Shown here piece by piece: positions 27,215 to 34,597 of a DNA stretch of 64,000 nt (the first letter of the stretch is position 1; the number at the start of each line of letters is the position of its first letter). Location: assembly GCA_963717705.1 (NCBI GenBank), contig CAVQWT010000001.1:1-64000 (forward strand). The letters are read 5' to 3'. The translations under genes and the position numbers were made by a program. The notes under the pieces are model-generated. The model saw only the letters and a program-made list of their open reading frames with translations. It had not been told where the DNA came from and did not search any database. The stretch is from CAVQWT01 sp963717705. Lineage in GTDB: Bacteria > Pseudomonadota > Gammaproteobacteria > Burkholderiales > Casimicrobiaceae.

Positions 27215-27958
27215 ATGCGCCAGATCATTCTCGACACCGAAACCACCGGCCTCGATCCGAGGCAGGGCCACCGCATCATCGAGGTCGCCGCGGTGGAGCT
27301 CGTCGATCGTCGCCTGACCGGACGCACCATCCATTTCCACGTCGACCCCGAGCGCGAAGTCGACCCCGGTGCGGCCGAGGTCCACGGGATGACCTGGGAG
27401 GACCTCAAGGGCAAGCCGAAGTTCGCCGACATGGCGGCCGCTTTCGTCGACTTCGCCCGCGACGCGGAGTGGGTCATCCACAACGCGCCGTTCGACGTCG
27501 GCTTCCTCGACCACGAGTTCGGGCGCCTCGACCTGCCGGCCTGCAGCGCGGTCTTCGGCCGGCTGACCGACACGCTGGTGCTGGCGCGGGAGGCTTTCCC
27601 GGGCAAGCGCAACAATCTCGACGCGCTGTGCGAGCGATTCGGCGTCGATCACGCGCACCGCACGCTGCACGGGGCGCTGCTCGACGCGCAGCTGCTGGCC
27701 GAGGTCTACCTCGCGATGACGCGCGGCCAGGAGACGCTGACGATCGACATCGCCCCGCCGACCCGCGGCGCGGGACCGGCCGGTCCGGCGGCCTTCGGGA
27801 ACCCCGGCGAGCGTTCGCCGCTCAAAGTGCTGGTGCCGACCGCAGCCGAGCTCGCGGCTCACGCCGAGTACCTCGAGGCACTGGACCGGGAATCGAAAGG
27901 CCGCTGCCTGTGGAGGGCGCTGGAAGCCGCGGCACCGGCGCCCGGACCGTCCGGCTGA
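27215..27958 (+). CDS. dnaQ: DnaQ-like 3'-5' exonuclease (DNA polymerase III epsilon subunit)
   Basis: A 247-aa DEDDh exonuclease. ExoI DTETTG (Asp7, Glu9), ExoII HNAPFDVGFLD and ExoIII HGALLDAQLLAEVY (His152, Asp157) are all present, so it should proofread for the replicative polymerase. The C-terminal tail after about residue 180 is Pro/Gly-rich and then helical, consistent with a segment contacting the alpha subunit. It lies 100 bp after the phosphatase gene and upstream of the ppk1 promoter. Confidence 0.92.
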   Translation: MRQIILDTETTGLDPRQGHRIIEVAAVELVDRRLTGRTIHFHVDPEREVDPGAAEVHGMTWEDLKGKPKFADMAAAFVDFARDAEWVIHNAPFDVGFLDHEFGRLDLPACSAVFGRLTDTLVLAREAFPGKRNNLDALCERFGVDHAHRTLHGALLDAQLLAEVYLAMTRGQETLTIDIAPPTRGAGPAGPAAFGNPGERSPLKVLVPTAAELAAHAEYLEALDRESKGRCLWRALEAAAPAPGPSG

Positions 27959-27990
27959 CCCGGGACGGCGGCCTGCCGCGATGCGCGCGG

Positions 27991-28024
27991 CTGTAACATT
28001 CCTGTCACCTGCCATTGCGATAGT
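27991..28024 (+). promoter_or_regulatory. Pho box and -10 element of ppk1
   Basis: CTGTAAC (27991-27997) and CTGTCAC (28002-28008) are two 7-bp half-sites with a 4-bp spacer, giving the 11-bp phasing of a PhoB-binding Pho box. The hexamer GATAGT (28019-28024) follows after 10 bp, the distance at which a Pho box replaces the -35 element. The site lies 70-85 bp before the ppk1 start. Confidence 0.65.
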
Positions 28025-28076
28025 GCGCGACGCCCCCCCTCCACCGCCGGCGCCGCCCCCCGCCCGCGACCACCCC

Positions 28077-30167
28077 ATGCCGATGGCACCCGCCGCTCCG
28101 CTGCTCAACCGCGAGCTCTCGCTTCTCGCCTTCAACCGGCGCGTGCTGGCGCTGGCGGGCGACCGGGCGGTGCCGCTGCTCGAGCGGCTGCGGTTCCTCT
28201 GCATCGTCGGCGGCAACCTCGACGAGTTCTTCGAAATCCGCGTGGCCGGGCTGCGCGAGCAGCTGCGCGCCCGCGTCGCGCCTGCAGGGCTGACGCTGCC
28301 CGAGGCGAGGGCGCTGTACCGCCAGATCGGCGACGAGGTCCGGGCGCTGATCGGCGACCAGTACCGCCTGCTCAACGACGAGGTGCTGCCGGCGCTGGCG
28401 CGCGCGGGCGTCCACCTCGTCCGCCGCACCGAGTTCACCCCGGCCGTCCGCGAATGGGTCGCCGGCTACTTCGACCGCGAGATCCGCCCGCTGCTGACGC
28501 CGATCGGGCTCGATCCGGCGCATCCGTTCCCGCAGGTCGTCAACAAGAGCCTCAACTTCATCGTCGAGTTCGACGGGCAGGACGCGTTCGGACGCGAGAC
28601 GTCGATCGCGATCCTCAAGGCGCCGCGCGTGGTGCCGCGGGTCATCAAGCTGCCGCCGGCGGTGTCCGGCCACGACAACGCGTTCGTGATGCTGTCGTCG
28701 GCGATCCACGCGAACCTGCAGCGGATGTTTCCCGGGCGCATGGTCAAGCAGTACGCGCAGTTCCGTGTGACCCGCGACGCCGACCTCTGGATCGACGAGG
28801 AGGAAGTCAAGAACCTGCGGCAGGCACTGCAGGGCGAGCTCACACAGCGGCAGTTCGGTTCGGCCGTGCGGCTGGAAGTCGCCGCGAACTGCCCGGAACA
28901 CCTCGCGCGGTTCCTGCTCGCCCAGTTCGACCTGACCGAGGACGAGCTCTTCCGCTGCAACGGGCCCGTCAACATCATGCGGCTGTCGTCGCTGATCGAC
29001 CAGGTCGACGACGCGGAGCTCAAGTGGCCGCCGTTCGTCCCGGGCTTGCCCGCTCGCCTCGACGACGCGCCGGACATCTTCGGCGTGCTTCGCGAGCGCG
29101 ACGTGCTGCTGCACCACCCGTACCAGTCGTTCGAGCCGGTCGTCGAGTTCATCCGCCGCGCCGCCGACGATCCGGACGTCGTCGCGGTCCGCCAGACCGT
29201 CTATCGCACCGGGGTCAACTCGGTGCTGATGGAGGCCCTGATCCAGGCGGCCGAGCGCGGCAAGGAGGTGACCGTCGTCGTCGAGCTGATGGCGCGCTTC
29301 GACGAGGAGGCCAACATCAACTGGGCCGAGCGGCTGGAGCGTGCCGGCGCGCAGGTCGTCTACGGTGTGTTCGGCCTGAAGACGCACGCCAAACTCGCGC
29401 TGGTGCTGCGCCGGGAGCGCGATCGACAGGGCCGCGCGCGCCTGGTGCCCTACGCGCACCTCGGCACCGGCAACTACCATCCGCGCACGACCCGCCTCTA
29501 TACCGATTTCGGCCTGCTCACCGCCGACCCCACGATCTGCGCCGACGTCAACGAAGTGTTCCTGCACATCACCAGCCTCGCGAAGGCGGGCCGCCTGAAT
29601 CGCCTTCTGCTCGCACCGTTCACGATGCATCGCCGCGTGCTCGAGATGATCCGCCGCGAGGCGCGGCATGCGCGCGCGGGGCGCCCGGCGCGGATCATCG
29701 CGAAGATGAACGCGCTGACCGAGGAGGGCGTGATCCGCGCGCTCTGTCAGGCTTCGCAGGCGGGAGTCAAGGTCGAGCTCATCGTCCGCGGTGCCTGCGC
29801 GCTGCGTCCGGGGGTGCGCGGGGTGTCGGACAACATCCGGATTCGCTCGATCCTCGGCCGGTTCCTGGAGCACCACCGGGTCTGGTACTTCGAGAACGAC
29901 GGCAAGCCGGACGTGTGGCTGGCTTCGGCCGACTGGATGGGGCGCAACCTGTTCAAGCGGATCGAGGTCGCGTTTCCGGTGCGCGACCCGGTGGCCCGGC
30001 AGCGCGTCATCGACGAGGGTCTTAAGGCCTACCTGGCGGACAACCGTGATGCGTGGCTCCTCGACGCCAAAGGCACCTGGACGAAGGTCTCGCCGCGGGC
30101 CCGCGCTCGCGGCCGCTCGGCGCAGGCCGAACTTCTTGCGCGGCTGCAGGCAACCGGCGAATCCTGA
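28077..30167 (+). CDS. ppk1: Polyphosphate kinase 1
   Basis: A 696-aa PPK1 that reversibly polymerises the terminal phosphate of ATP into polyphosphate. The N-terminal LLNRELSLLAFNRRVL and GNLDEFFEIRVAGL are characteristic. His437 in KTHAKLAL corresponds to the autophosphorylated histidine of the family, and YAHLGTGNYHPRTTRLYTDFGLLTAD follows. An in-frame ATG at 27981 lies upstream of the Pho box and promoter, so translation probably starts at 28077 (or 28083). sixA follows after 26 bp, and ppx is about 4.4 kb away. Confidence 0.96.
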   Translation: MPMAPAAPLLNRELSLLAFNRRVLALAGDRAVPLLERLRFLCIVGGNLDEFFEIRVAGLREQLRARVAPAGLTLPEARALYRQIGDEVRALIGDQYRLLNDEVLPALARAGVHLVRRTEFTPAVREWVAGYFDREIRPLLTPIGLDPAHPFPQVVNKSLNFIVEFDGQDAFGRETSIAILKAPRVVPRVIKLPPAVSGHDNAFVMLSSAIHANLQRMFPGRMVKQYAQFRVTRDADLWIDEEEVKNLRQALQGELTQRQFGSAVRLEVAANCPEHLARFLLAQFDLTEDELFRCNGPVNIMRLSSLIDQVDDAELKWPPFVPGLPARLDDAPDIFGVLRERDVLLHHPYQSFEPVVEFIRRAADDPDVVAVRQTVYRTGVNSVLMEALIQAAERGKEVTVVVELMARFDEEANINWAERLERAGAQVVYGVFGLKTHAKLALVLRRERDRQGRARLVPYAHLGTGNYHPRTTRLYTDFGLLTADPTICADVNEVFLHITSLAKAGRLNRLLLAPFTMHRRVLEMIRREARHARAGRPARIIAKMNALTEEGVIRALCQASQAGVKVELIVRGACALRPGVRGVSDNIRIRSILGRFLEHHRVWYFENDGKPDVWLASADWMGRNLFKRIEVAFPVRDPVARQRVIDEGLKAYLADNRDAWLLDAKGTWTKVSPRARARGRSAQAELLARLQATGES

Positions 30168-30193
30168 AACCCTTCCACCACGCAAAGGCAACC

Positions 30194-30646
30194 ATGGACC
30201 TCATTCTCTGGCGCCACGCTGAAGCCGAACCGGGCGAGCCCGACCTTGGCCGGCGGCTCACGGCGAAAGGAGTCAAGCAGGCCGAGCGCATGGGCTCATG
30301 GCTCGACCATCGCCTGCCGGACGCCTGCCGCGTGCTCGTCTCGCCGGCCGACCGCGCGCAGCAGACGGCGCTGGGGCTGAAGCGCAAGTTCAAGACGGTC
30401 GACGACCTGGCGCCCGGCGCCGGCGTCGCGGCGATCCTTGCCGCCGCGGGCTGGCCCGACGCCCGCGAGCCGGTCCTGGTCGTCGGCCATCAGCCGACGC
30501 TGGGCATGGTCGCCGCGTTCCTGCTGTCCGGCGAGGAGGCGGCGTGGGCCGTCCGGAAAGGCGCGATCTGGTGGCTTTCGAACCGCCAGCGCGACGGTGG
30601 CACCGCCGTGGTGCTGCGCGTCGCGCTCAGCCCCGACTTCGTCTGA
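30194..30646 (+). CDS. sixA: SixA-like phosphohistidine phosphatase
   Basis: A 150-aa member of the histidine phosphatase (RHG) superfamily. The catalytic motif is WRHAEAE near the N-terminus (MDLILWRHA), with VSPADRAQQTA and a second catalytic His in VVGHQPTLG. SixA removes phosphate from phosphohistidine of signalling proteins. It is directly behind ppk1, a frequent arrangement in betaproteobacteria, and likely shares its transcript. A longer frame upstream overlaps ppk1 and is not needed. Confidence 0.9.
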   Translation: MDLILWRHAEAEPGEPDLGRRLTAKGVKQAERMGSWLDHRLPDACRVLVSPADRAQQTALGLKRKFKTVDDLAPGAGVAAILAAAGWPDAREPVLVVGHQPTLGMVAAFLLSGEEAAWAVRKGAIWWLSNRQRDGGTAVVLRVALSPDFV

Positions 30647-30655
30647 ACCCCGCCC

Positions 30656-30710
30656 GGGGTCAGGTCCAATTTAGGTCAACAAACCTCGACGGATTCGCCG
30701 CGACGAATCC
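30656..30710. mobile_element. MITE-like element, solitary end (copy 2)
   Basis: GGGGTCAGGTCCAATTT (30656-30672) matches the left end of the other copies and starts nine bases after the sixA stop. A perfect 7-bp hairpin, GGATTCG (30691-30697) with CGAATCC (30704-30710), follows. No matching right end was found before the next gene, so this is either a truncated copy or a single-ended REP-like unit. Confidence 0.55.
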
Positions 30711-30743
30711 GCACGTTCAGGGTGTCGTCATGCGCCGCGCGCG

Positions 30744-31781
30744 TCAATAGGCCGTTCGGCCGACCGATTCCGAAGGCCTGGACCTCTCGATCGGATGAAG
30801 ATTGGCGACGAACTGTCGCGTCGCCGCGGTCCACGAGAACCCAAGCGCATACCGGCGGACGTCGCGGCGGTCCAGGCGCAGAGCCGCCATCGCCGCCCCG
30901 CCGAGATCCTCCGACAACACGCCCGCGCCGTGATCCCGAACGACGTCGCGCGGCCCGGTGACCGGGAAGGCCGCCACCGGCGTGCCGCACGCCATCGCCT
31001 CGACGAGCACCAGCCCGAAGGTGTCCGTGCGGCTGGGAAACACGAACGCGTCCGCCTGGCGATAGTGCCAGGCCAGCGATTCCCCCGTCTTGAACCCCAG
31101 GAATATTGCGTCGGGAAACCGCCGCTCCAGCGCGACCCGCGCCGGGCCGTCGCCGACCACCCATTTCGTGCCCGGCAGGTCGAGTGCGAGAAACGCCTCG
31201 ATGTTCTTCTCGACGGCGACGCGGCCGACGTAGAGGAACACCGGCCGACGATCCTCTGCCCCCCTTCGCTCGCCCGGCTTGAACAGGTCGGTGTCGACGC
31301 CGCGCGACCAGATGACGCCGTTGGTCACACCCCGGGCGACGAGACGCTGCAGGATCTCCGGCGTGCCGCACATCACGGCCTTCGCCGGCCGGTGAAACCA
31401 GCGCAGCCATGCATAGGTGACGCCCAGCGGCAGCCGACATCGCGCATGGACGTACTCCGGGAACTGGGTGTGATACGCCGTGGTGAAGGGGCGCGACCGC
31501 CGCAGGCAGTGGCGGCGTGCCGCCAGTCCCAGCGGACCCTCGGTCGCGATGTGGATCGCGTCGGGGTCGATGTCCTCGATCATGCGTGCGACCTCCCCGC
31601 CGGGCCGCACCGCCAGGCGGATTTCCGGATAGGTCGGCATCGGCACCGTGCGGAACGCGAGCGGCGTGATCAGATGCACGCGGTGGCCCATGCGCTCCAG
31701 TTCGCGCACCGTGTTCTGCAGGGTCACCACGACACCGTTGATCTGCGGAGACCAGGCGTCGGTGACGATCAGGATCCGCAC
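30744..31781 (-). CDS. GT4 glycosyltransferase, glycolipid-synthase-like (Agt/SqdX/MgtA type)
   Basis: A 345-aa GT-B glycosyltransferase starting MRILIVTDAWSPQINGV, typical of the GT4 branch that includes GDP-mannose-dependent mannosyltransferases, SqdX and the bacterial glycolipid synthases. Further motifs are HIATEGPLGLAAR, TAYHTQFPEY, the donor-binding WVVGDGPARVALE region and FVFPSRTDTFGLVLVEAMACGTPVAA. It lies 10 bp downstream of a PlcP-like phosphoesterase gene. In phosphate-starved bacteria that pair converts phospholipids to glycolipids via diacylglycerol; this role here is inferred from context. Confidence 0.82.
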   Translation of the reverse strand: MRILIVTDAWSPQINGVVVTLQNTVRELERMGHRVHLITPLAFRTVPMPTYPEIRLAVRPGGEVARMIEDIDPDAIHIATEGPLGLAARRHCLRRSRPFTTAYHTQFPEYVHARCRLPLGVTYAWLRWFHRPAKAVMCGTPEILQRLVARGVTNGVIWSRGVDTDLFKPGERRGAEDRRPVFLYVGRVAVEKNIEAFLALDLPGTKWVVGDGPARVALERRFPDAIFLGFKTGESLAWHYRQADAFVFPSRTDTFGLVLVEAMACGTPVAAFPVTGPRDVVRDHGAGVLSEDLGGAAMAALRLDRRDVRRYALGFSWTAATRQFVANLHPIERSRPSESVGRTAY

Positions 31782-31791
31782 GCGGCCTCCT

Positions 31792-32643
31792 TCAGTCGCC
31801 TGCCGCAGCGTGAACCCCCGTCCGCAACGGCACCGCCGCGCCCGCGCCGACGCCGTCCGGCCAGCGGACGATCTCGAGCCGTCCGTCGTGGTGCTCGACC
31901 AGTGCAGTGAGGCTCTCGACCCAGTCGCCGTCGTTGCAGTAGAGGATGCCGTCGACGACGCGGATCTCCGCCTTGTGGATATGGCCGCACACGACGCCGT
32001 CGAAGCCCCGCGTGCGTGCCTCCCGGGCCAGGGCCTCCTCGAACGCGCCGACGTAGCGGACGGCGTTCTTGACGCGGTGCTTGAGGTATTGCGACAGCGA
32101 CCAGTAAGGCAGCCCGAGCCGGGCCCGCAGCGCGTTGAAGTGCTGGTTCAGGCGCAGGATGAACACGTAGAGCGCGTCGCCCAGCAGCGCCAGCCATTTC
32201 GCGCACTGGACCACGGCGTCGAAGAAATCGCCGTGCGTCACCAGCAGGCGGCGGCCGTCGGCCGTGACATGGACCGCCTCGGAACGGATCAGGATTTCGC
32301 CGAACGCGAGATCGAGGAAGTGGCGCGCCGCCTCGTCATGGTTGCCGGGAATGTAGACGACGCTCGTTCCCTTGCGCGCCTTGCGCAGCACCTTCTGGAT
32401 GACGTCGTTGTGCGACTGGTGCCAGTACCAGCGGCGCTTCAATTGCCAGCCGTCGACGATGTCGCCGACGAGGTAGAGGAAATCGGATTCGGTACGGCGC
32501 AGGAAGTCGAGCAGCGGCCCCGCCTGGCAGCCGGCGGTTCCGAGGTGGGTGTCGGAGATGAAGATCGAGCGGTAGCGGCGTTGCGGCGACCGCTCCTGCG
32601 GCGGCGACGGGGGTGGGGGCGGGACGTCGCGCGGCGCGTTCAT
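31792..32643 (-). CDS. Calcineurin-like phosphoesterase, PlcP-like (LpxH-related)
   Basis: A 283-aa binuclear metallophosphoesterase. The metal-binding motifs are all present: ISDTHLG, VGDIVDGW, GNHDE, THGDFFD and CGHIHKAE. HLGTAGCQAGPLLDFLR and the QSHNDVIQKVLRKARKG stretch resemble the COG2908 subgroup that includes PlcP, a phospholipase C used in membrane lipid remodelling, more than E. coli LpxH. It is often annotated as UDP-2,3-diacylglucosamine hydrolase. The GT4 gene follows after 10 bp and an OlsB-like acyltransferase gene precedes it, which favours the PlcP role. The N-terminal 20 residues are Pro-rich and probably flexible. Confidence 0.8.
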   Translation of the reverse strand: MNAPRDVPPPPPSPPQERSPQRRYRSIFISDTHLGTAGCQAGPLLDFLRRTESDFLYLVGDIVDGWQLKRRWYWHQSHNDVIQKVLRKARKGTSVVYIPGNHDEAARHFLDLAFGEILIRSEAVHVTADGRRLLVTHGDFFDAVVQCAKWLALLGDALYVFILRLNQHFNALRARLGLPYWSLSQYLKHRVKNAVRYVGAFEEALAREARTRGFDGVVCGHIHKAEIRVVDGILYCNDGDWVESLTALVEHHDGRLEIVRWPDGVGAGAAVPLRTGVHAAAGD

Positions 32644-32722
32644 CGCGGTGCGCGGCGCCGGCCCCGATTCAGCGGCGGCGGCCGGGAGGCGGAAGCCCGA
32701 AGCGCCGGCGCGTCCATCGCGC

Positions 32723-33502
32723 CTACGCCGCTGCGCGGAAATAGTGCCGCGCGTAGCGTGCCTCGAGTCTCGACAACGGCAGCAGCACGAACAGGTCCGC
32801 GGTGTTGAAGTCCGGATCCCACGCGGGTTCGCCCCCGATCCAGGCGCCTAGGCGGAGGTACCCCTTCAGCAGCGCCGGGATGCTGGCGCTGCCGTCGGCG
32901 TCGGTTGCGGACAGATCGTCGCGCGCGGCCAGAGGGTGCCGCGGAAACACCCGGCACTCGATGGGAGCGAGGTGCTTCGCCGCGACCTCGCGGTAGACCC
33001 GCAGGGCATTCGCACCGCCGTCCGTCATGGCAATCGAGGCGCAGCCCATCAGGTGGTCGCAGCCGCGCCGCGCCATCAGCTTCGCGATCCCCTGCCAGAG
33101 CAGCATGATCACCGCGCCCGTTCGGTAATCCGGATGGATGCAGGCGCGGCCGACCTCGCAGAGGCCCGGGCGCATCAGCACGAGTCGGGTCAGGTCGAAC
33201 TCGGTGTCGGCGTAGTACGTGCCGAGGCGCTGCGCTCGATCGGGGGTCAGCACGCGGTAGGTGCCGACGACTTCGCCGGTGTCCTCGTCGCGCGCGACGA
33301 GGTGCTCGCACCACGGATCGAACAGGTCCTGGTCGCGACCCGGCGTCCGGCCCGTGATCCGGGCCCCCATTTCGCCGGCAAAGACGCGGTAACGCAGCGC
33401 CTGCGCGGCGTCGATCGCGCGTGCGTCCGCAGCCAGTTCGACGGACAGCCGGCGCCGCGGGTGGGACGGGACTTCACTCGACCTTGCAAGCAGCACCGGC
33501 AT
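32723..33502 (-). CDS. OlsB-like GNAT N-acyltransferase
   Basis: About 259 aa, a GNAT-fold acyltransferase of the OlsB/hemolysin-like group (COG3176): ALRYRVFAGEMGA near the N-terminus, CEHLVARDEDTGEVVGTYRVL, CEVGRACIHPDYR and a C-terminal YLRLGAWIGGEPAWDPDFNTADLFVLL. OlsB makes lyso-ornithine lipid, a phosphorus-free lipid, by acylating ornithine. No OlsA-type O-acyltransferase gene lies in the window. The frame is open to 33625; I chose ATG 33502 (MPVLLARSS) because the earlier part is not family-like, but the start is uncertain. First gene of a three-gene minus-strand cluster. Confidence 0.78.
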   Translation of the reverse strand: MPVLLARSSEVPSHPRRRLSVELAADARAIDAAQALRYRVFAGEMGARITGRTPGRDQDLFDPWCEHLVARDEDTGEVVGTYRVLTPDRAQRLGTYYADTEFDLTRLVLMRPGLCEVGRACIHPDYRTGAVIMLLWQGIAKLMARRGCDHLMGCASIAMTDGGANALRVYREVAAKHLAPIECRVFPRHPLAARDDLSATDADGSASIPALLKGYLRLGAWIGGEPAWDPDFNTADLFVLLPLSRLEARYARHYFRAAA

Positions 33503-33831
33503 CTCCGGGCAAACGTTGAGAATGCGGGGACGATAGCCTGCCAATGCGACGCGACCGTGAACCGGGGGTTGCGGTTGCATTACGGGGGTTGCCGGGATGC
33601 ATCGCGCGGAATCGGGCGCTGCCACGATGCTGCAACACGGGTGCGCGAAGATGCTCCCACGTCGACGGTCGAAACCGGAGCGCCTGAATCCGTGCGCCGC
33701 GGCGGGACCTGTGGACCCTCCTCCTGTTGCGGGTCGTCATTCGGGCCGCGCCGCTCCTCCCGGCCGGCCCGTCTTTTTTCGGGGAACCGCCGGTGAACAT
33801 CCGATCCTGCCACCGATCGCCAGCAACGACG
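33503..33831. other. Divergent intergenic region with an internal terminator-like hairpin
   Basis: This 329-bp region separates the lipid cluster (minus) from the EF2563-like gene (plus). On the + strand a 7-bp stem CGGGCCG (33742-33748) with CGGCCCG (33765-33771) is followed by six T (33774-33779). No + strand gene precedes it, so it would act on a leader of the downstream gene. A weak Pho-box-like pair near 33568-33585 (minus strand) is not convincing. Confidence 0.4.
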
Positions 33832-34554
33832 ATGGTCGTGCTGGGGGCGCACACGACCGGCACCGCGATCGCGATCGCGGCGCGACGTGCGGGCTACGAC
33901 GTGATCATTTGCGATGCAGCGGATCCGCCGTGGACGCGTCGCGGCCGTTCCTTCACCAACGCCTGGTACGTCGGGAACGCCGAGGTCGACGGCGAGGGCG
34001 CGCAGTTCTGCGCCAGCGTGAAGAGCATCCCGTCGGTGCTGGCGCGCCGCGACATGATCGCCGCGACGACGTGGTCGTGGCAGGGCGTTGCGGGCGCATT
34101 GCTGCCGCACTTGCTCGTCGATGCCCGGACCGATTGCGAGCCGGCGGTGCTGCGAAACACGGCGCCGGAAGGCCTGCTGACGGTGGGCGTCGGACGCAGC
34201 GGGGCGGGCCTGCAGCTGCAGGTCGCTGCCGAACCGGACGAGCGGACGGATCTGTTCTGCACCACGGCGGCGGTTCCGGGGCGATTCGCGACCGCGAGGC
34301 GCATCGGCGATCGTGTTCTCGCCGGCGAGACGGTCGGCGCGATCGGCAGCACGACGGTGAAGTCACCCTGCTCCGGCGTGCTGCTGGGGTTGTCCGCGCG
34401 CGGGGCGAGGCTGGCTGTCGGGCAGACGGTCGTCGAGGTCGACCCCGCCGGAGACCCGGCACGCTGCTTCGAGCTGGACCAGCGGTCGCGGGCAGTCGCC
34501 GCGCGCGTGATCGCCGCAGTGGCCGAGGTGGCGCCGGCGATGCCGCGTCGCTAG
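33832..34554 (+). CDS. EF2563/YqeB-like protein of selenium-dependent molybdenum hydroxylase systems
   Basis: A 240-aa protein that starts with a Rossmann-like MVVLGAHTTGTAIAIAARRAGYDV. Its end carries VKSPCSGVLLGLSARG and VEVDPAGDPARCFELDQRSRAVAARVI, which follow the conserved C-terminal pattern of the EF2563/YqeB family. That family is linked to selenium-dependent molybdenum hydroxylase maturation, but no molybdenum or selenium gene is nearby, so the role here is open. The frame is open to 33727; the family N-terminus supports ATG 33832. A terminator-like hairpin lies just upstream. Confidence 0.65.
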   Translation: MVVLGAHTTGTAIAIAARRAGYDVIICDAADPPWTRRGRSFTNAWYVGNAEVDGEGAQFCASVKSIPSVLARRDMIAATTWSWQGVAGALLPHLLVDARTDCEPAVLRNTAPEGLLTVGVGRSGAGLQLQVAAEPDERTDLFCTTAAVPGRFATARRIGDRVLAGETVGAIGSTTVKSPCSGVLLGLSARGARLAVGQTVVEVDPAGDPARCFELDQRSRAVAARVIAAVAEVAPAMPRR

Positions 34555-34597
34555 GCCCCCTGGCGGCCCGGCCCGGCCCGGCCCGGCCGGGCTCGAC

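Noticed and set aside
33568..33585. Pho box upstream of the OlsB-like gene (minus strand)
   Set aside because: The half-sites read CCGTAAT and CCGCAAC with a 4-bp spacer, too far from CTGTCAC to claim.
34565..34590. Tandem CCCGG units between the EF2563-like gene and ppx
   Set aside because: Four short copies of a 5-bp unit in a convergent gap are common low-complexity in this GC range; no T run makes it a terminator.
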